Positions 44,590 to 54,982 are shown, counted from the first letter of the stretch. The stretch: 64,000 nucleotides of DNA from Streptococcus sp. DTU_2020_1001019_1_SI_AUS_MUR_006 (GCF_032340315.1 NZ_CP135436.1:2097952-2161951), one strand, 5' to 3'. Notes: generated from the letters alone by a model not told the origin. A program made the numbers and translations.

Positions 44590-45685
44590 AGTTTGATTCG
44601 ATTTTAATTGGCACTCGACCAAAATTTTGTTCTGCGATACTTGGGTGTCCCAGCTGATAAATTTGGTCCGCCTTTTGGGTCATAGCATCCCAGGGTTCTT
44701 TGCCGATTCGGCTAACTAGATTAACCTGCTCCTTAAGAGTTTTAAGGTGTTGTCTGCCTTTTTCTGTAAAGCCAAGGACATGTATGCCTTCTGGTAAGTC
44801 GCTTTCTCTAGCCTGCACCAGAATATAGGTCAATAGGCGTCGCACACGCGCCTTTGTGTAGCGTTTGGTAGCAACTGACTCTACCAATTCTTCCACAGAC
44901 TGAGCTGTCTTTATAGCATCCTTGATACGAACTGCCATTTCTTGATTGACCTGATAGATAGTGGTTAGGTCTAGGTTTGACAAAATTTGATAGCGAAGCA
45001 AGGGAAAATAGTTATCCCAGCTCACCTTACCAGCATTTTTAAAGATTTCAACAGAAGGCATAAAGCGTTCTAAGAAATCTTGGTCATTTTGGTGCTGACG
45101 GAGAGCTGTTGCAGATGCAAAGTCAACATCCTTGTCCACGGAATGGTAACCCGCTCCCTGACGTTGAATTGGATGAAGTTTGATCTTTCGCCCTGCTACC
45201 GCCTTAGCATATGCAAGAGCAAGGACATGATTGGGCGTATTACCAGAAAAATCAAGACCTGCAAATTCCTTCCACATGGCTTGGGTTTTCTGAGGGTAAG
45301 AAAGAGAATCCGATAAGTTTTCCATGAAGGCTTCCATCTCTCGACCACATTCTGCATATAGGTTAGCAATTTGCTGGTAATCCAGAACTTCTTCTGTCCC
45401 AAAGGCTAGGGTATCAATCCCCAAACGAATTAAGATAGCCACTGCACCTTGACCAAAGAAATCCGCTGCTTGTACACTGACTAAAAAGGGTAATTCTACA
45501 ACTAAATCCGCCCCATTTTCTAGCGCCATTTGAGCCCGTGTCCACTTGTCCACAATAGCAGGCTCTCCCCGTTGCATGAAATTCCCAGACATGGCCACAA
45601 TTTTCAGTCCCTCTGCCTGTTCCAGCAGGTATTTATGGCCATTGTGAAAGGGATTGAACTCCGCGATAATACCTGTGATAGTCAT
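44588..45685 (-). CDS. tmcAL: tRNA(Met) cytidine acetate ligase (TmcAL/YlbM family, UPF0348)
   Basis: A 365-residue nucleotidyltransferase-fold protein. [20 protein letters not shown] at 4-23 carries the HxGH-type motif for ATP activation, and DLVVELPF follows near 60. In B. subtilis the homologue makes N4-acetylcytidine in elongator tRNA-Met using acetate and ATP. It starts nine bases after the upstream methyltransferase gene's stop, so it belongs to that operon. Confidence 0.87.
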   Translation of the reverse strand: MTITGIIAEFNPFHNGHKYLLEQAEGLKIVAMSGNFMQRGEPAIVDKWTRAQMALENGADLVVELPFLVSVQAADFFGQGAVAILIRLGIDTLAFGTEEVLDYQQIANLYAECGREMEAFMENLSDSLSYPQKTQAMWKEFAGLDFSGNTPNHVLALAYAKAVAGRKIKLHPIQRQGAGYHSVDKDVDFASATALRQHQNDQDFLERFMPSVEIFKNAGKVSWDNYFPLLRYQILSNLDLTTIYQVNQEMAVRIKDAIKTAQSVEELVESVATKRYTKARVRRLLTYILVQARESDLPEGIHVLGFTEKGRQHLKTLKEQVNLVSRIGKEPWDAMTQKADQIYQLGHPSIAEQNFGRVPIKIESN

Positions 45686-45694
45686 GGTAATCTC

Positions 45695-46441
45695 CTACTT
45701 CTGCGCTACAAAAAACCAACGGGTACTGGTTTCTGTTGGCTCCTTGTCTTCAAAGTCCGCAAAGAGTTTGAAGGACTTAAATCCAGCCTGCTCCAGCAAA
45801 ATATCATAGGTCAAGATCTCGTAAGTCCGTTCCTCATGTACCTCATCATGACGACTAAAGGAACCGTCTGTCTCCTTGACAAAGAAGGTCAGTTCATGCA
45901 CGATTGAGTGAGGAGCTTCGTCCTCATAGGTATCCCAAAGCATAGCGAAGTCTTCCGCATTTTCATGATAGGAATAGCCAGGGAAAACCTCATCAGTCTG
46001 GTAGGTCGAATGCACATCAAAGATAAAGACACCATCTTCATTGAGAGCATTATAGACTTCCTTAAAGACGTCCCCTACTTCCACCTCATCCTGCATGTAG
46101 CAGATTGAGTCCGAATAACAAGTGACAAAGTCGTATTGACCTACCTTGGACAAATCCAGCATATTGCCTTCAATAAATTCAATCTTTTGCTTGGCTGAAG
46201 CCGCTCTCTTCTCGGCAATCTTCAACATATCAGCACTCAAGTCCAGGCCAGTCACATCAAAACCAGCTTGAGAAAAGCGAACAGACTGGATACCTGTCCC
46301 ACAAGCCAATTCCAAGAGTTTCTTTCTCTCCTTAGTTTTTGGCAAGTGACGCAGAGAAAAATCCGTCCATTTATCGTATAAACTATCGTCCATGACTGCA
46401 TCATAGACCGCCGCAAAGGTTTCATAAGTTGCCATAATCAT
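45695..46441 (-). CDS. Class I SAM-dependent methyltransferase
   Basis: A 248-residue enzyme with the SAM motif LLELACGTGIQSVRFSQAG near residue 45 and GLDLSADML after it. The rest (YCYSDSICYMQDE and VFIFDVHSTYQ) is typical of streptococcal methyltransferases of this locus, whose substrate is unknown. The ATG at 46441 has GGAGG 11 bases upstream; the second Met (46435) is also possible. It sits between rsfS and tmcAL, suggesting an RNA-related role by context only. Confidence 0.84.
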   Translation of the reverse strand: MIMATYETFAAVYDAVMDDSLYDKWTDFSLRHLPKTKERKKLLELACGTGIQSVRFSQAGFDVTGLDLSADMLKIAEKRAASAKQKIEFIEGNMLDLSKVGQYDFVTCYSDSICYMQDEVEVGDVFKEVYNALNEDGVFIFDVHSTYQTDEVFPGYSYHENAEDFAMLWDTYEDEAPHSIVHELTFFVKETDGSFSRHDEVHEERTYEILTYDILLEQAGFKSFKLFADFEDKEPTETSTRWFFVAQK

Positions 46442-46516
46442 GATACCAAGAGCCTCCATGGCAAACACCACTCGCTCTTTACCTTTCTATCAATTTTTTC
46501 TAAAATAAGCAAATAA

Positions 46517-46540
46517 AACCCAGTTGACTACAACTGAGTT
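46517..46540 (-). terminator. Hairpin after rsfS
   Basis: AACTCAGTTG and CAACTGGGTT close a four-base loop, followed by TTATTT on the minus strand. Confidence 0.75.
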
Positions 46541-46546
46541 CATCTT

Positions 46547-46900
<354 letters not shown>

Positions 46901-46912
46901 TTAGTCCTCTTT

Positions 46913-47413
46913 CTAGAAAATATGTTTGTAATCTAGGACATCTGCAAAGCGCTCCTCCCAAATGCCCTCATAAAATTCATTTATCGTTTCTGCTGGAATG
47001 TCATCGCCATCAAACGTTGTGCAAGTTCCTTCTGGAATAATAAGCTGATAGCCATATTCAAAGGCAACCTTGACAGAGGTATCCACACAATATTCTGTCT
47101 GCATACCACATAAAACTAATTTTTCAATCCCCTGTTTATCCAAGTATTCTTTTAAACCAGTTTCTTTGAAAATACTGTTATACTTCTTCTGAAAGACCTT
47201 TTCATTAGGTTTTCGACTTAAAAACTCAGATAACTGCCAATCTTCTGATGTTTGAGCTTCAGAGTTCTCAATATGTTGAACATAAATAATTTCGATATTC
47301 TTGCTTCTAGCCTGGTTTTGTAAATAAGAAATTTTTTCCAATAGACTTTTTGTCTGAAACCCAGTTTCCACTAAAATATTCTGAACATCAATGATTATAA
47401 AAGCCGTCTTCAT
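46913..47413 (-). CDS. Isochorismatase-family cysteine hydrolase
   Basis: A 166-residue hydrolase. The Asp is in FIIIDVQN, the Lys in KYNSIFKET, and the Cys in LCGMQTEYCVDTS. This catalytic triad is typical of nicotinamidase-like hydrolases, and the nadD neighbourhood makes an NAD-related amide plausible, but the substrate is not shown. It abuts the yqeK stop without a gap. Confidence 0.88.
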   Translation of the reverse strand: MKTAFIIIDVQNILVETGFQTKSLLEKISYLQNQARSKNIEIIYVQHIENSEAQTSEDWQLSEFLSRKPNEKVFQKKYNSIFKETGLKEYLDKQGIEKLVLCGMQTEYCVDTSVKVAFEYGYQLIIPEGTCTTFDGDDIPAETINEFYEGIWEERFADVLDYKHIF

Positions 47414-48007
47414 TTAATCCTCTTTCAAATAGTGCACAAAGGCGTTATAGGTTTCAAGGGTTTGGGGATAGATGGGGAATCCCTGATGAGCTAAATGCTC
47501 CACGGTATGAGCTGTCTCGTAAGCTACTGCCTTATTTAGTGATAGTTCAGCAATTTCACGCGCCTCATCTACTCCTGGAAAGGCACGATTGTGCTCGATG
47601 TAGTCTGCAACATAGATAACTTTGTCAAGATCCGTCATCTGACTCGCTCCAACTGTATGGATTTCTATTGCACGCAGAATTTCAGGATCTTTCAAATCTA
47701 AATCTTCCTGAATCTTGTAAATTCCTACCATCCCATGCCAGACATTATTGCCCCAATTTTTGAAGTCTGGATCTAGTTGATATCGGTCAATCAAGTCTAG
47801 AAATTCTTGATCTGATAGCTTTTTAGCATAGTCATGAAGGAGACCGGCTAGACCTGCTTTTTCAACATCCACACCAAAGCGCTGAGCCAATTCTATGGCT
47901 GCACGCTCTACACCCAGACAATGGGTTAGACGTTTTTCAGGTAGGAGCTCTGCCATTTTTTCCAACAATTCTTTACGCGAACAGTTGATATAGTCTTGGT
48001 ATGCCAT
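47414..48007 (-). CDS. yqeK: HD-domain phosphohydrolase YqeK
   Basis: A 197-residue HD-domain enzyme. [31 protein letters not shown] and [20 protein letters not shown] hold the metal ligands. Homologues hydrolyse diadenosine tetraphosphate. The start overlaps the nadD stop (TGATG). Confidence 0.92.
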   Translation of the reverse strand: MAYQDYINCSRKELLEKMAELLPEKRLTHCLGVERAAIELAQRFGVDVEKAGLAGLLHDYAKKLSDQEFLDLIDRYQLDPDFKNWGNNVWHGMVGIYKIQEDLDLKDPEILRAIEIHTVGASQMTDLDKVIYVADYIEHNRAFPGVDEAREIAELSLNKAVAYETAHTVEHLAHQGFPIYPQTLETYNAFVHYLKED

Positions 48008-48636
48008 CAGTAAAGCCCTTCTTTCTCGATATAGTCTAGTACAGGCTTAGGTAGGAGAAAGTTAGGTGTGCGTCCTTGGGCGATGAAATCACGCACCATG
48101 CTGGATGAAATATCCATGAGAGGCACATCCACCCAGATAACTGGATAAGAAGTCCCTGCCTTGTAACGTGGACGCTGAACCCCCACAAACTGAACCAAAT
48201 CGACCAATTCGTCAATTCTATACCACTTAGGCAGATAGTCTACCATATCGGCACCGATAATGAAATAGTAATCTGTATCTGGATTCTTCTCTGTTAGAAG
48301 CTTCATGGTGTCGTAAGTGTAAGAAATACCCTTACGTTCTAGCTCGATGGTTTCAATAGCTAGACCCTCGATTCCATCAATCGCTAACTCAAGCATTTTG
48401 AGACGGTGGTGTTCAGGAATGGTTTCCTTTTTATCTACGTGAGGTGGTTGATATTCAGGCATGAGCAGAACCTGATCCAATCCCAACTGCTGGCGCACTT
48501 GGTCTGCCACGATCAGGTGCGCATTATGAACAGGGTTAAAATTTCCACCCAAGATACCGACTTGTTTGCGTTTTTTATCCTTGATTTCTGGCTCTAACTC
48601 CACTTTTGTAAAGGGAGTTAATAATTCAATTGCCAT
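48007..48636 (-). CDS. nadD: Nicotinate-nucleotide adenylyltransferase
   Basis: A 209-residue enzyme joining ATP to nicotinate mononucleotide in NAD synthesis. The motif [19 protein letters not shown] lies at about 28-46, and [14 protein letters not shown] near the C-terminus is the second nucleotide-binding motif. The N-terminal 25 residues are a streptococcal extension. It leads the yqeK-isochorismatase-rsfS series. Confidence 0.95.
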   Translation of the reverse strand: MAIELLTPFTKVELEPEIKDKKRKQVGILGGNFNPVHNAHLIVADQVRQQLGLDQVLLMPEYQPPHVDKKETIPEHHRLKMLELAIDGIEGLAIETIELERKGISYTYDTMKLLTEKNPDTDYYFIIGADMVDYLPKWYRIDELVDLVQFVGVQRPRYKAGTSYPVIWVDVPLMDISSSMVRDFIAQGRTPNFLLPKPVLDYIEKEGLY

Positions 48637-48688
48637 AGGTTAATCTCCTTTACTTTTCTGTAAAAAACAGCTTTTGGGAGCGTCGTGC

Positions 48689-49000
48689 TTAGATTTCTTT
48701 AACTTTTTTAGAAATCTTGCGATTTTCTTTCTTGCTTGATTGTTTATACAAAATCAAGATGCGTCCGATTTTTTGGACTGTATCCACACCAATTTCTTCT
48801 TCCAAGATTTCAGCTACTTCGTGGATATTCTCATCTGTGTTTTGCAAGAGAGTAACCTTGATCAATTCACGCGCGTCAAGTGCTTGGCGAACGCTGGTTT
48901 TGATTTGGTCGTTTAGACCATTTTTCCCGATTTGGATGATGGGTTTGAGGGTGTGTGCCTGGCTGTTGAGGAAGGCACGTTGTTTTGATGTTAGTGACAT
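48689..49000 (-). CDS. yhbY: YhbY RNA-binding protein (CRM domain)
   Basis: A 103-residue protein of the CRS1-YhbY fold, linked to 50S ribosome assembly. LTSKQRAFLNSQAHTLKPIIQIGKNGL is the conserved core, containing the GxxG loop as GKNG. The C-terminal tail is lysine-rich. It follows yqeH after a structured 210-base spacer. Confidence 0.93.
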   Translation of the reverse strand: MSLTSKQRAFLNSQAHTLKPIIQIGKNGLNDQIKTSVRQALDARELIKVTLLQNTDENIHEVAEILEEEIGVDTVQKIGRILILYKQSSKKENRKISKKVKEI

Positions 49001-49061
49001 ATTCTTTCTTCCTTTTTTGATAGTTATTTTAGGTGGTGGGGGACGGTCGGAACTAATTTCC

Positions 49062-49203
49062 CAAAGATTTCATCTTTGAAAAATGGATTTCCTGACCTCA
49101 CAATTGAGCCTAGGTCTCAATTGCGCCCCTTGCCAATCTATAGATTGGCAATCACACCACGGCAATAACTATCTCTACATGAGCTCACTTTGTTCGCTCA
49201 GTG
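49062..49203 (-). repeat. Structured spacer with successive inverted repeats
   Basis: Between yqeH and yhbY. Four inverted repeats follow one another: 49062-49078 (CAAAGAT and ATCTTTG), 49101-49123 (CAATTGAG and CTCAATTG), 49130-49151 (a perfect 22-base palindrome starting TTGCCAATCTA), and 49189-49203 (TGAG and CTCA). No gene is present. It could be a small mobile repeat or an RNA element in the operon. Confidence 0.55.
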
Positions 49204-49211
49204 ATTTTATT

Positions 49212-50318
49212 TTAAATAATTGCTTTTCGTGTGACGACTGCGACGCCTTCTGGTGCCCAGACGGCTACTTTGGCAGTGCCTGTTACACGAATCCAGCCTA
49301 GTCCTGAGATAACTAAGTCAGTCTTATCCTTGATAGTAAAGACATGTTGGACCAGTTTTGGAAAATCTTCTTTTTCCTTGCTATTTGGTGGTGTTAGAAG
49401 GGTTCCCAGGTGCTTATCGTAAAAGTCACTCGCTCCTTCAAGCTTGGTACGATGAAGTTTGAGTTCATTGTCAAAGAAAGCTGTAAATCCTTGCTTTTCT
49501 CCTTCAATGAAATCAAATCGTCCCAAGCCACCTAAAAATAGAGTTTGCTCTGGATTGAGCTGATAGGTTTTAGGTTTGATTTCCTTTTTAGGACTGACAT
49601 ACTTGAGATTTTTAGCCGTCAAGTAGTGAGCCATCTGATGACGATGGATAATCCCTGGTGTATCATAGATATAAGAACCATCATCAAGTGGAATCTCAAT
49701 CTTATCTAGAGTTGTCCCTGGGAAGCGTGAAGTTGTGATGACGTTCTGGTCACCCGTAATTTCCTGGATAATAGCATTGATCAGAGTTGATTTCCCAACA
49801 TTGGTCACACCAACTACGTAAACATCACGTCCCTTACGGTAGTGCTCGATTTTGTCAATGACTTCCTTAATGGCATGCTTATTTTGGGCTGAAGTCAAGA
49901 CGACATCGACCGGACGAAGTCCTTCTTCGTGAGCACGCTCCATCAGCCACTGGCTAATCTTACCTGGTTTAACTGACTTAGGTAGGATATCTTTTTTATT
50001 TCCGACTAAGAGCACATCATTGCCCGATACAAAACGTGGCAAACCTGGGATGACAGAACCATTAAAGTCAAAGATATCAATGACATTAACTACCAAGGCA
50101 TCACTGTCCCCCACCTCGTGCAGAAGTTTGAGGAAATCATCATCCGTTAACTGAACATCAGTGATTTCATTGTAGTGACGAAGACGAAAACAGCGTTGAC
50201 AATAGACTTCACCTGCCTCCAAACCTTTTTCGAGTGCCGACTGGGGGGTGAAACCAAGCCCAGTCTTATCTGTAGTCTGAATAGTTGCTCCACAACCAAT
50301 ACAGAGAATTTCTTCCAT
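49212..50318 (-). CDS. yqeH: Ribosome biogenesis GTPase YqeH
   Basis: A 368-residue circularly permuted GTPase needed for 30S assembly. The N-terminal zinc finger has LCIGCGATIQT and YCQRCFRLRHY. The GTP motifs occur in the order NKKD (G4), then GVTNVGKSTLINA (G1), then YDTPGI (G3), the permuted arrangement. It lies two bases after yqeG. Confidence 0.95.
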   Translation of the reverse strand: MEEILCIGCGATIQTTDKTGLGFTPQSALEKGLEAGEVYCQRCFRLRHYNEITDVQLTDDDFLKLLHEVGDSDALVVNVIDIFDFNGSVIPGLPRFVSGNDVLLVGNKKDILPKSVKPGKISQWLMERAHEEGLRPVDVVLTSAQNKHAIKEVIDKIEHYRKGRDVYVVGVTNVGKSTLINAIIQEITGDQNVITTSRFPGTTLDKIEIPLDDGSYIYDTPGIIHRHQMAHYLTAKNLKYVSPKKEIKPKTYQLNPEQTLFLGGLGRFDFIEGEKQGFTAFFDNELKLHRTKLEGASDFYDKHLGTLLTPPNSKEKEDFPKLVQHVFTIKDKTDLVISGLGWIRVTGTAKVAVWAPEGVAVVTRKAII

Positions 50319-50320
50319 AA

Positions 50321-50848
50321 TTAGATTCCTTTTTTATATGTAATCGGTCCGTATTTTTCAGCGATTTTTCTCATCACACGACGCTCACGCGCTCGGTTAA
50401 TCTGAGTCTTAATAGAGTCGTGCTGGACCAAGGGTTTGACCAAAATCGAGCGAATACCAGCTCGATGGGCCGCTCGAATATCCGTCATGAGCTGATCTCC
50501 AACCATGACCACTTCGTTTTTCTCATAGTGGAATTCCTTCATGGCACGATCAATCCCGAAAGTAAAGGGCTTCAAAGCCCAATAAACATAGTCAATTCCA
50601 AATTTTTCAACTGCACGTTGAACTCTTTTTTTAGAGTTGTTAGACACCACGATGATGCGAATACCAGCATCACGAAGGTCATGTAACCACTGCTTCATTT
50701 CTGGAGTCCCATCAGGGTTATTCCAAGCAATCAGAGTGTTGTCCAAATCCACCAAAACAGCTTTGATCCCTTGGTTTTTCAGGCTTTGGACTGTCAAATC
50801 ATAAACTGCTTCCACAGCAAAATCTGGCATGTAATTTTCAATCGCCAT
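50321..50848 (-). CDS. yqeG: HAD-family phosphatase YqeG
   Basis: A 175-residue HAD subfamily IIIA phosphatase. LVDLDNTLIAWN near residue 37 contains the nucleophile Asp; VSNNSKKRV and VMVGDQLMTDI supply the other motifs. It is the first gene of the yqeG-yqeH-yhbY run; homologous proteins are linked to phosphatidylglycerophosphate dephosphorylation. Confidence 0.92.
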   Translation of the reverse strand: MAIENYMPDFAVEAVYDLTVQSLKNQGIKAVLVDLDNTLIAWNNPDGTPEMKQWLHDLRDAGIRIIVVSNNSKKRVQRAVEKFGIDYVYWALKPFTFGIDRAMKEFHYEKNEVVMVGDQLMTDIRAAHRAGIRSILVKPLVQHDSIKTQINRARERRVMRKIAEKYGPITYKKGI

Positions 50849-50864
50849 TCTGTCTCCTTCTCTT

Positions 50865-51770
50865 TTATTTTCTAGTAATTTTCTTCAGCCATTGAGATAA
50901 GGCTGCCCATAAAATCAAACTTGCTATTAAGATATAAATCCAAGCATTGGGCTCTTCTGTAAATGGCAGAGGGACATTCATTCCGAAAAATCCTGTAATG
51001 ACTGCAAGAATGGCTAGCAAAACTGAGATAATGGTCAAGGTTGTCAAACTATCATTCAGGTTATTGTTTAGGATGTTGTTGTAAGAAGCGGAGAGTTGTT
51101 GCAAGACTTGAGAAATCAAATCTGTCATGGACACCAACTGATGAGCTTCAATCATAGCATCATCAAACTGCTCTCTTTCCACTTCGTTAAAGTTCCGATA
51201 AAGCGCATGTCCCTGGATATGCTCCAAGAGGAGGCGATTTTGTTTAGCCGCTGCCGTTAGATAAACCATACCAGTTTCCAAGTCAGAGAGGGCAAAGAGA
51301 TTTTTTTTAGTGGTTGTTTGACGCAACAAGGCACTGATTTCATCCTTACTTTTATCCATCTGTTCAATGACAGGATAATAAGCATTGCTGATAAGCTCTA
51401 AACCGGCAAATAGAAACTTGTAGATTGAAATGATTTCATGATTTTCAAGATAGCCTAGCATCTGATCAATGACATAAGCGTTCTTATGATTGCTGATGGT
51501 AATCATTCGTTGTTTTTCAACGATAAAGGTCATGGGAATGGCTTCATAGTATTCCTTGTCCTTCTCTAAGTCAAGAACGTTGTAGATAAAGGTCACTGTC
51601 CCATTTTCACGGTTATAATCCATGTGGGCTCGTTCGTTTCTATCCAGCGCATACTCGATGGTTTCTTTATCCAATCCATAGATTTCAGATAAATCTTCAA
51701 GATTTTTGATGATTTCCACATCTAGATTAATCCAGGTACAACCATTTCCTAACTGCTTATCTAAAAACAT
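50865..51770 (-). CDS. corA: CorA-type divalent-metal transporter
   Basis: A 301-residue protein with a large soluble N-terminal domain and two C-terminal helices (about 240-292). The signature GMN is in ITGFFGMNVPLPF between the helices. Mg2+ uptake is the usual function. It is 16 bases upstream of yqeG on the same strand, so it may share that transcript. Confidence 0.93.
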   Translation of the reverse strand: MFLDKQLGNGCTWINLDVEIIKNLEDLSEIYGLDKETIEYALDRNERAHMDYNRENGTVTFIYNVLDLEKDKEYYEAIPMTFIVEKQRMITISNHKNAYVIDQMLGYLENHEIISIYKFLFAGLELISNAYYPVIEQMDKSKDEISALLRQTTTKKNLFALSDLETGMVYLTAAAKQNRLLLEHIQGHALYRNFNEVEREQFDDAMIEAHQLVSMTDLISQVLQQLSASYNNILNNNLNDSLTTLTIISVLLAILAVITGFFGMNVPLPFTEEPNAWIYILIASLILWAALSQWLKKITRK

Positions 51771-51821
51771 CGTTTCTCCTTCACCAAACTTTTTCTATTG
51801 TACCATAAATCAAGTAAAATT

Positions 51822-52388
51822 TCAGTTCTCTTCTTTTCTTGAAAAATTGCTAACGACGGTGATATTCCTATTAGGAACAAAATGAAGAGCTTGGTCATCA
51901 CTTCTCAGTTGAGTCGTTCGAATTCCGACACTAACGACTTTTCCCGATACAGTAATAGGGCCATTGGTCAAAACAACTTCATCTCCGACATCCAACTGGC
52001 GTTCAAAGAGAATAAAGAAGCCGTTGATGACATCTGATAGAAAGCCTTGTGCCCCCATACCGATAGCCACTCCAGCAATCCCAGCCCCAGCAAGCAAGCT
52101 AGATACAGGCAACCCTAAGATAGACAAGATACAGTAAATCAAGAAGAAATAAAGTGTGTAGTTAAAAATATTCTCAAGCAAACGAGAAATGGTCTTTTGT
52201 CTACCTGCATCTCGATTTGAAAATTTAAGTGAAGGTTTAACAATCTTTCGTACAGCAACATGGAGGAACTTTTTAGCTATATAGAATAGAAGGATAAGAA
52301 GTAGAAGAGAAATCACCTTGGTCAAGAGATTTTCTAAAACAGTTGTTACATCTAATTTATCCAGATAACGTTGAAAAAATTCTTGCAT
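51822..52388 (-). CDS. Short MscS-family mechanosensitive channel
   Basis: A 188-residue membrane protein. Two helices (about 23-45 and 72-90) precede the pore helix LLAGAGIAGVAIGMGAQGF, typical of MscS TM3, then the beta domain with GDEVVLTNGPITVSGKVVSVG. The usual C-terminal alpha-beta domain after NRNITVVSN is absent, so it is about 90 residues shorter than E. coli MscS; short forms are common in streptococci. Confidence 0.88.
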   Translation of the reverse strand: MQEFFQRYLDKLDVTTVLENLLTKVISLLLLILLFYIAKKFLHVAVRKIVKPSLKFSNRDAGRQKTISRLLENIFNYTLYFFLIYCILSILGLPVSSLLAGAGIAGVAIGMGAQGFLSDVINGFFILFERQLDVGDEVVLTNGPITVSGKVVSVGIRTTQLRSDDQALHFVPNRNITVVSNFSRKEEN

Positions 52389-52480
52389 ATAAAACTCCTT
52401 TTCTATTCATTATACCATAAATCCTTCCTCGCCATCCTTTTCATAAATATTCATTTATTCTAATAAAATCTATAAGACAC

Positions 52481-52509
52481 TTGCTTTTCAAGTATATTTA
52501 TACTATAAT
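52481..52509 (+). promoter_or_regulatory. sstT promoter
   Basis: TTGCTT (52481-52486) and TATAAT (52504-52509) with 17 bases between, 29 bases before the ATG with AAGGAG. Confidence 0.72.
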
Positions 52510-52538
52510 CATAAACAATACACAAAAAGGAGACCTTT

Positions 52539-53744
52539 ATGAAAAGAATTATTCGTGCTTGGAACAAAACAAATCTGATCAAACGGATCGGAATCGGAAT
52601 GACCTTGGGAGCTATTCTAGGTCTACTCGTTCCTAATCTAACTGGCATTGGTTTATTGGGAGATTTATTTGTAGGAGGACTAAAGGCCATCGCCCCTGTC
52701 CTGGTTTTTGCTTTAGTCGCTAACGCCCTTTCCCAACACCAGAAAGGTCAAGATAGCAATATGAAAAAAGTCATTTTCCTCTATTTGCTTGGGACCTTTG
52801 CTGCGGCTCTTGTAGCAGTTTTGGCTAGCTTTCTCTTCCCTGTTCAGATGGTCTTGAGTAGTGCTAGTACAGAAGTTACTCCTCCAGACGGCATCGGACA
52901 AGTACTCAGTAATCTCCTACTAAAAATAGTAGACAATCCTGTCAATGCCATCATCGAAGCTAACTATATCGGAATTCTCTCTTGGGCTATCGTCTTTGGA
53001 GTTGCCATGCGAGAAGCTAGCAAAAATAGCAAGGAGCTACTCAAAACAATGGCCAGTGTGACTTCAAAAATCGTCGAATGGATCATTAACCTTGCGCCAT
53101 TTGGTATCCTCGGGTTAGTCTTCGAAACCATCTCTGGTCAAGGTATTGCGAGTTTAGCAAATTACGGAATCTTACTCGGACTTTTGATTGCCACTATGGT
53201 TTTCGTTGCCCTAGTGATCAATCCTCTGATTGCTTTTCTCTTTATCAAGAAAAATCCTTATCCACTTGTTTGGAAATGTTTGCGTATCAGCGGAGTCACA
53301 GCCTTTTTCACCCGAAGCTCAGCTGCAAATATCCCTGTTAATATGAAACTCTGTGAGGATCTAGGTCTTAATCCAGATACCTATTCTGTCTCTATCCCAC
53401 TTGGATCAACTATCAATATGGCTGGAGCTGCTGTTACCATCAACATCTTAACCCTAGCTGCTGTCAATACCCTTGGAATCTCAGTTGATTTTGCAACAGC
53501 CTTTGTACTCAGTATCGTTGCAGCCATCTCTGCCTGCGGTGCTTCAGGAATTGCCGGAGGTTCTCTCCTACTTATCCCGGTTGCTTGCAGTCTCTTTGGA
53601 ATTACCAATGATATTGCTATGCAGGTTGTGGGTGTCGGATTTGTCATCGGTGTTATTCAAGACTCTTGCGAAACAGCCCTCAACTCCTCAACAGATGTCC
53701 TCTTTACAGCAGTAGCCGAATTTTCCTCTGCTCGCAATAAATAA
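52539..53744 (+). CDS. sstT: Serine/threonine:sodium symporter SstT
   Basis: A 401-residue DAACS-family transporter with eight helices and two re-entrant hairpins. Key segments are [12 protein letters not shown], containing the serine-rich hairpin, and [15 protein letters not shown], the substrate and sodium motif. The name follows family similarity; glutamate uptake would need a different motif. The ribosome site AAGGAGA precedes the ATG. A terminator follows directly. Confidence 0.9.
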   Translation: MKRIIRAWNKTNLIKRIGIGMTLGAILGLLVPNLTGIGLLGDLFVGGLKAIAPVLVFALVANALSQHQKGQDSNMKKVIFLYLLGTFAAALVAVLASFLFPVQMVLSSASTEVTPPDGIGQVLSNLLLKIVDNPVNAIIEANYIGILSWAIVFGVAMREASKNSKELLKTMASVTSKIVEWIINLAPFGILGLVFETISGQGIASLANYGILLGLLIATMVFVALVINPLIAFLFIKKNPYPLVWKCLRISGVTAFFTRSSAANIPVNMKLCEDLGLNPDTYSVSIPLGSTINMAGAAVTINILTLAAVNTLGISVDFATAFVLSIVAAISACGASGIAGGSLLLIPVACSLFGITNDIAMQVVGVGFVIGVIQDSCETALNSSTDVLFTAVAEFSSARNK

Positions 53745-53749
53745 TCAAG

Positions 53750-53782
53750 GAGGTTGGGACAAAAAATCCCGACCTCACTTTT
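53750..53782 (+). terminator. Terminator of sstT
   Basis: GAGGTTGGGA pairs with TCCCGACCTC and is followed by ACTTTTC. It is the terminator arm of dispersed repeat copy B. Confidence 0.85.
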
Positions 53783-53925
53783 CATTAACAATCAAACTTT
53801 GACGCGGTAGCTGATTGAACTTTTTGTTCGTCTTTTAGACTCCAAAAAGCTCCTAATCATCCTCGCGGGGCTGGGACGACGAAATCGAGACTTTGTCTAT
53901 CGATTTCTGTCCCACCGCCTTTGTC
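53756..53925 (-). repeat. Dispersed intergenic repeat, copy B, uninterrupted
   Basis: The reverse complement of copy A at 4462-4744 without the BOX insert. It reads from the sstT terminator to CACCGCCTTTG and contains AATCATCCTCGCGGGGCTGG. It fills the gap between sstT and the next gene. Confidence 0.85.
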
Positions 53926-53957
53926 TGGTTTCTATCATTCATTTTAGGAAATGTCTC

Positions 53958-54932
53958 ATGTCTATCACTCAACGTACTTTTAAACTTGTTTTAGCCACTT
54001 GTCTAGCCTGTGTTCTAGCCTACTTTCTTGATTTATCTTCGGCTGTTTCTGCTGGTATCATCGCCCTTTTGAGCTTATCAGATACCCGTAGAAGTACGAT
54101 CAAACTGGCTAAAAACCGCTTATTCTCAACCCTGCTGGCTCTGTCTATCGGCGTCTTAGCCTTTCAACTGACTGGCTACCATATTTGGAGTTTTGGTCTC
54201 TATCTCGCCCTCTATGTCCCTCTGGCCTATAAACTGGGCTGGGAGATTGGCATTACCCCGAGTAGTGTCCTAGTCAGTCATCTCTTGGTTCAGAAGTCTA
54301 CATCACCAGATCTGCTAGTGAATGAGCTCCTCCTATTTCTGATCGGTACGGGATTTGCCTTGACTGTCAATCTTTACATGCCTTCTCGGCAAGAAGAGAT
54401 CCATCTCTATCATCTCAAGGTGGAAGAAAAACTCAAACACATTTTACAACGTTTTGAATATTATCTTGGAAAGGGCGATGGTCGTAACCGTGCCCAACTC
54501 GTTGAAGAACTGGATCATCTTCTTGAAGAAGCTCTCAAACTGGTCTATCTTGATCACTCTGACCACCTCTTTCATCAGACCGACTATCATATCCACTATT
54601 TCGAAATGAGACAGAGACAGAGTCGCATTCTTCGTAATATGGCCCAGCAAATCAACACCTGTAATCTAGCCGCAAGCGAAAGCCTAATCCTTGCCCAGCT
54701 ATTCGCTAAAATTGCAGATCAACTCAGTCAGACCAATCCTGCCAACGATTTATTAAATGATATTGAAAGCTACCTGCAGGTATTTCGCAATCGTAACCTC
54801 CCTAAAACAAGGGAAGAATTTGAAACGCGCGCAACCTTACTTCAACTCCTGCGCGAATTGGAAAACTTTATTCAACTGAAAGTTGACTTCTATCAACGCT
54901 ATTCTGAAGAAAAAAGCAATCTATCATCATAA
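53958..54932 (+). CDS. Aromatic acid exporter family membrane protein (ArAE/FUSC type)
   Basis: A 324-residue protein. The N-terminal 140 residues carry four to five helices (for example LVLATCLACVLAYFLDLSSAV and LYLALYVPLAYKLGWEIG), matching the ArAE_1 membrane domain. Residues 145-324 form a soluble, mostly helical C-terminal domain with HLKVEEKLKHILQRFEYYLG. Substrate unknown. A perfect long hairpin terminates it. Confidence 0.83.
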   Translation: MSITQRTFKLVLATCLACVLAYFLDLSSAVSAGIIALLSLSDTRRSTIKLAKNRLFSTLLALSIGVLAFQLTGYHIWSFGLYLALYVPLAYKLGWEIGITPSSVLVSHLLVQKSTSPDLLVNELLLFLIGTGFALTVNLYMPSRQEEIHLYHLKVEEKLKHILQRFEYYLGKGDGRNRAQLVEELDHLLEEALKLVYLDHSDHLFHQTDYHIHYFEMRQRQSRILRNMAQQINTCNLAASESLILAQLFAKIADQLSQTNPANDLLNDIESYLQVFRNRNLPKTREEFETRATLLQLLRELENFIQLKVDFYQRYSEEKSNLSS

Positions 54933-54937
54933 ACAAA

Positions 54938-54982
54938 ACACCTTTTGAACTGCGAAAACTTGCAATTCAAAAGGTGTTTTTC
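54938..54982 (+). terminator. Terminator of the ArAE gene
   Basis: ACACCTTTTGAA and TTCAAAAGGTGT pair, with a bulged inner stem, followed by TTTTT. Confidence 0.92.

Noticed and set aside
51822..52388. The short MscS gene as a truncated pseudogene.
   Set aside because: The frame is intact with a normal start and stop, and short MscS forms are common in streptococci.
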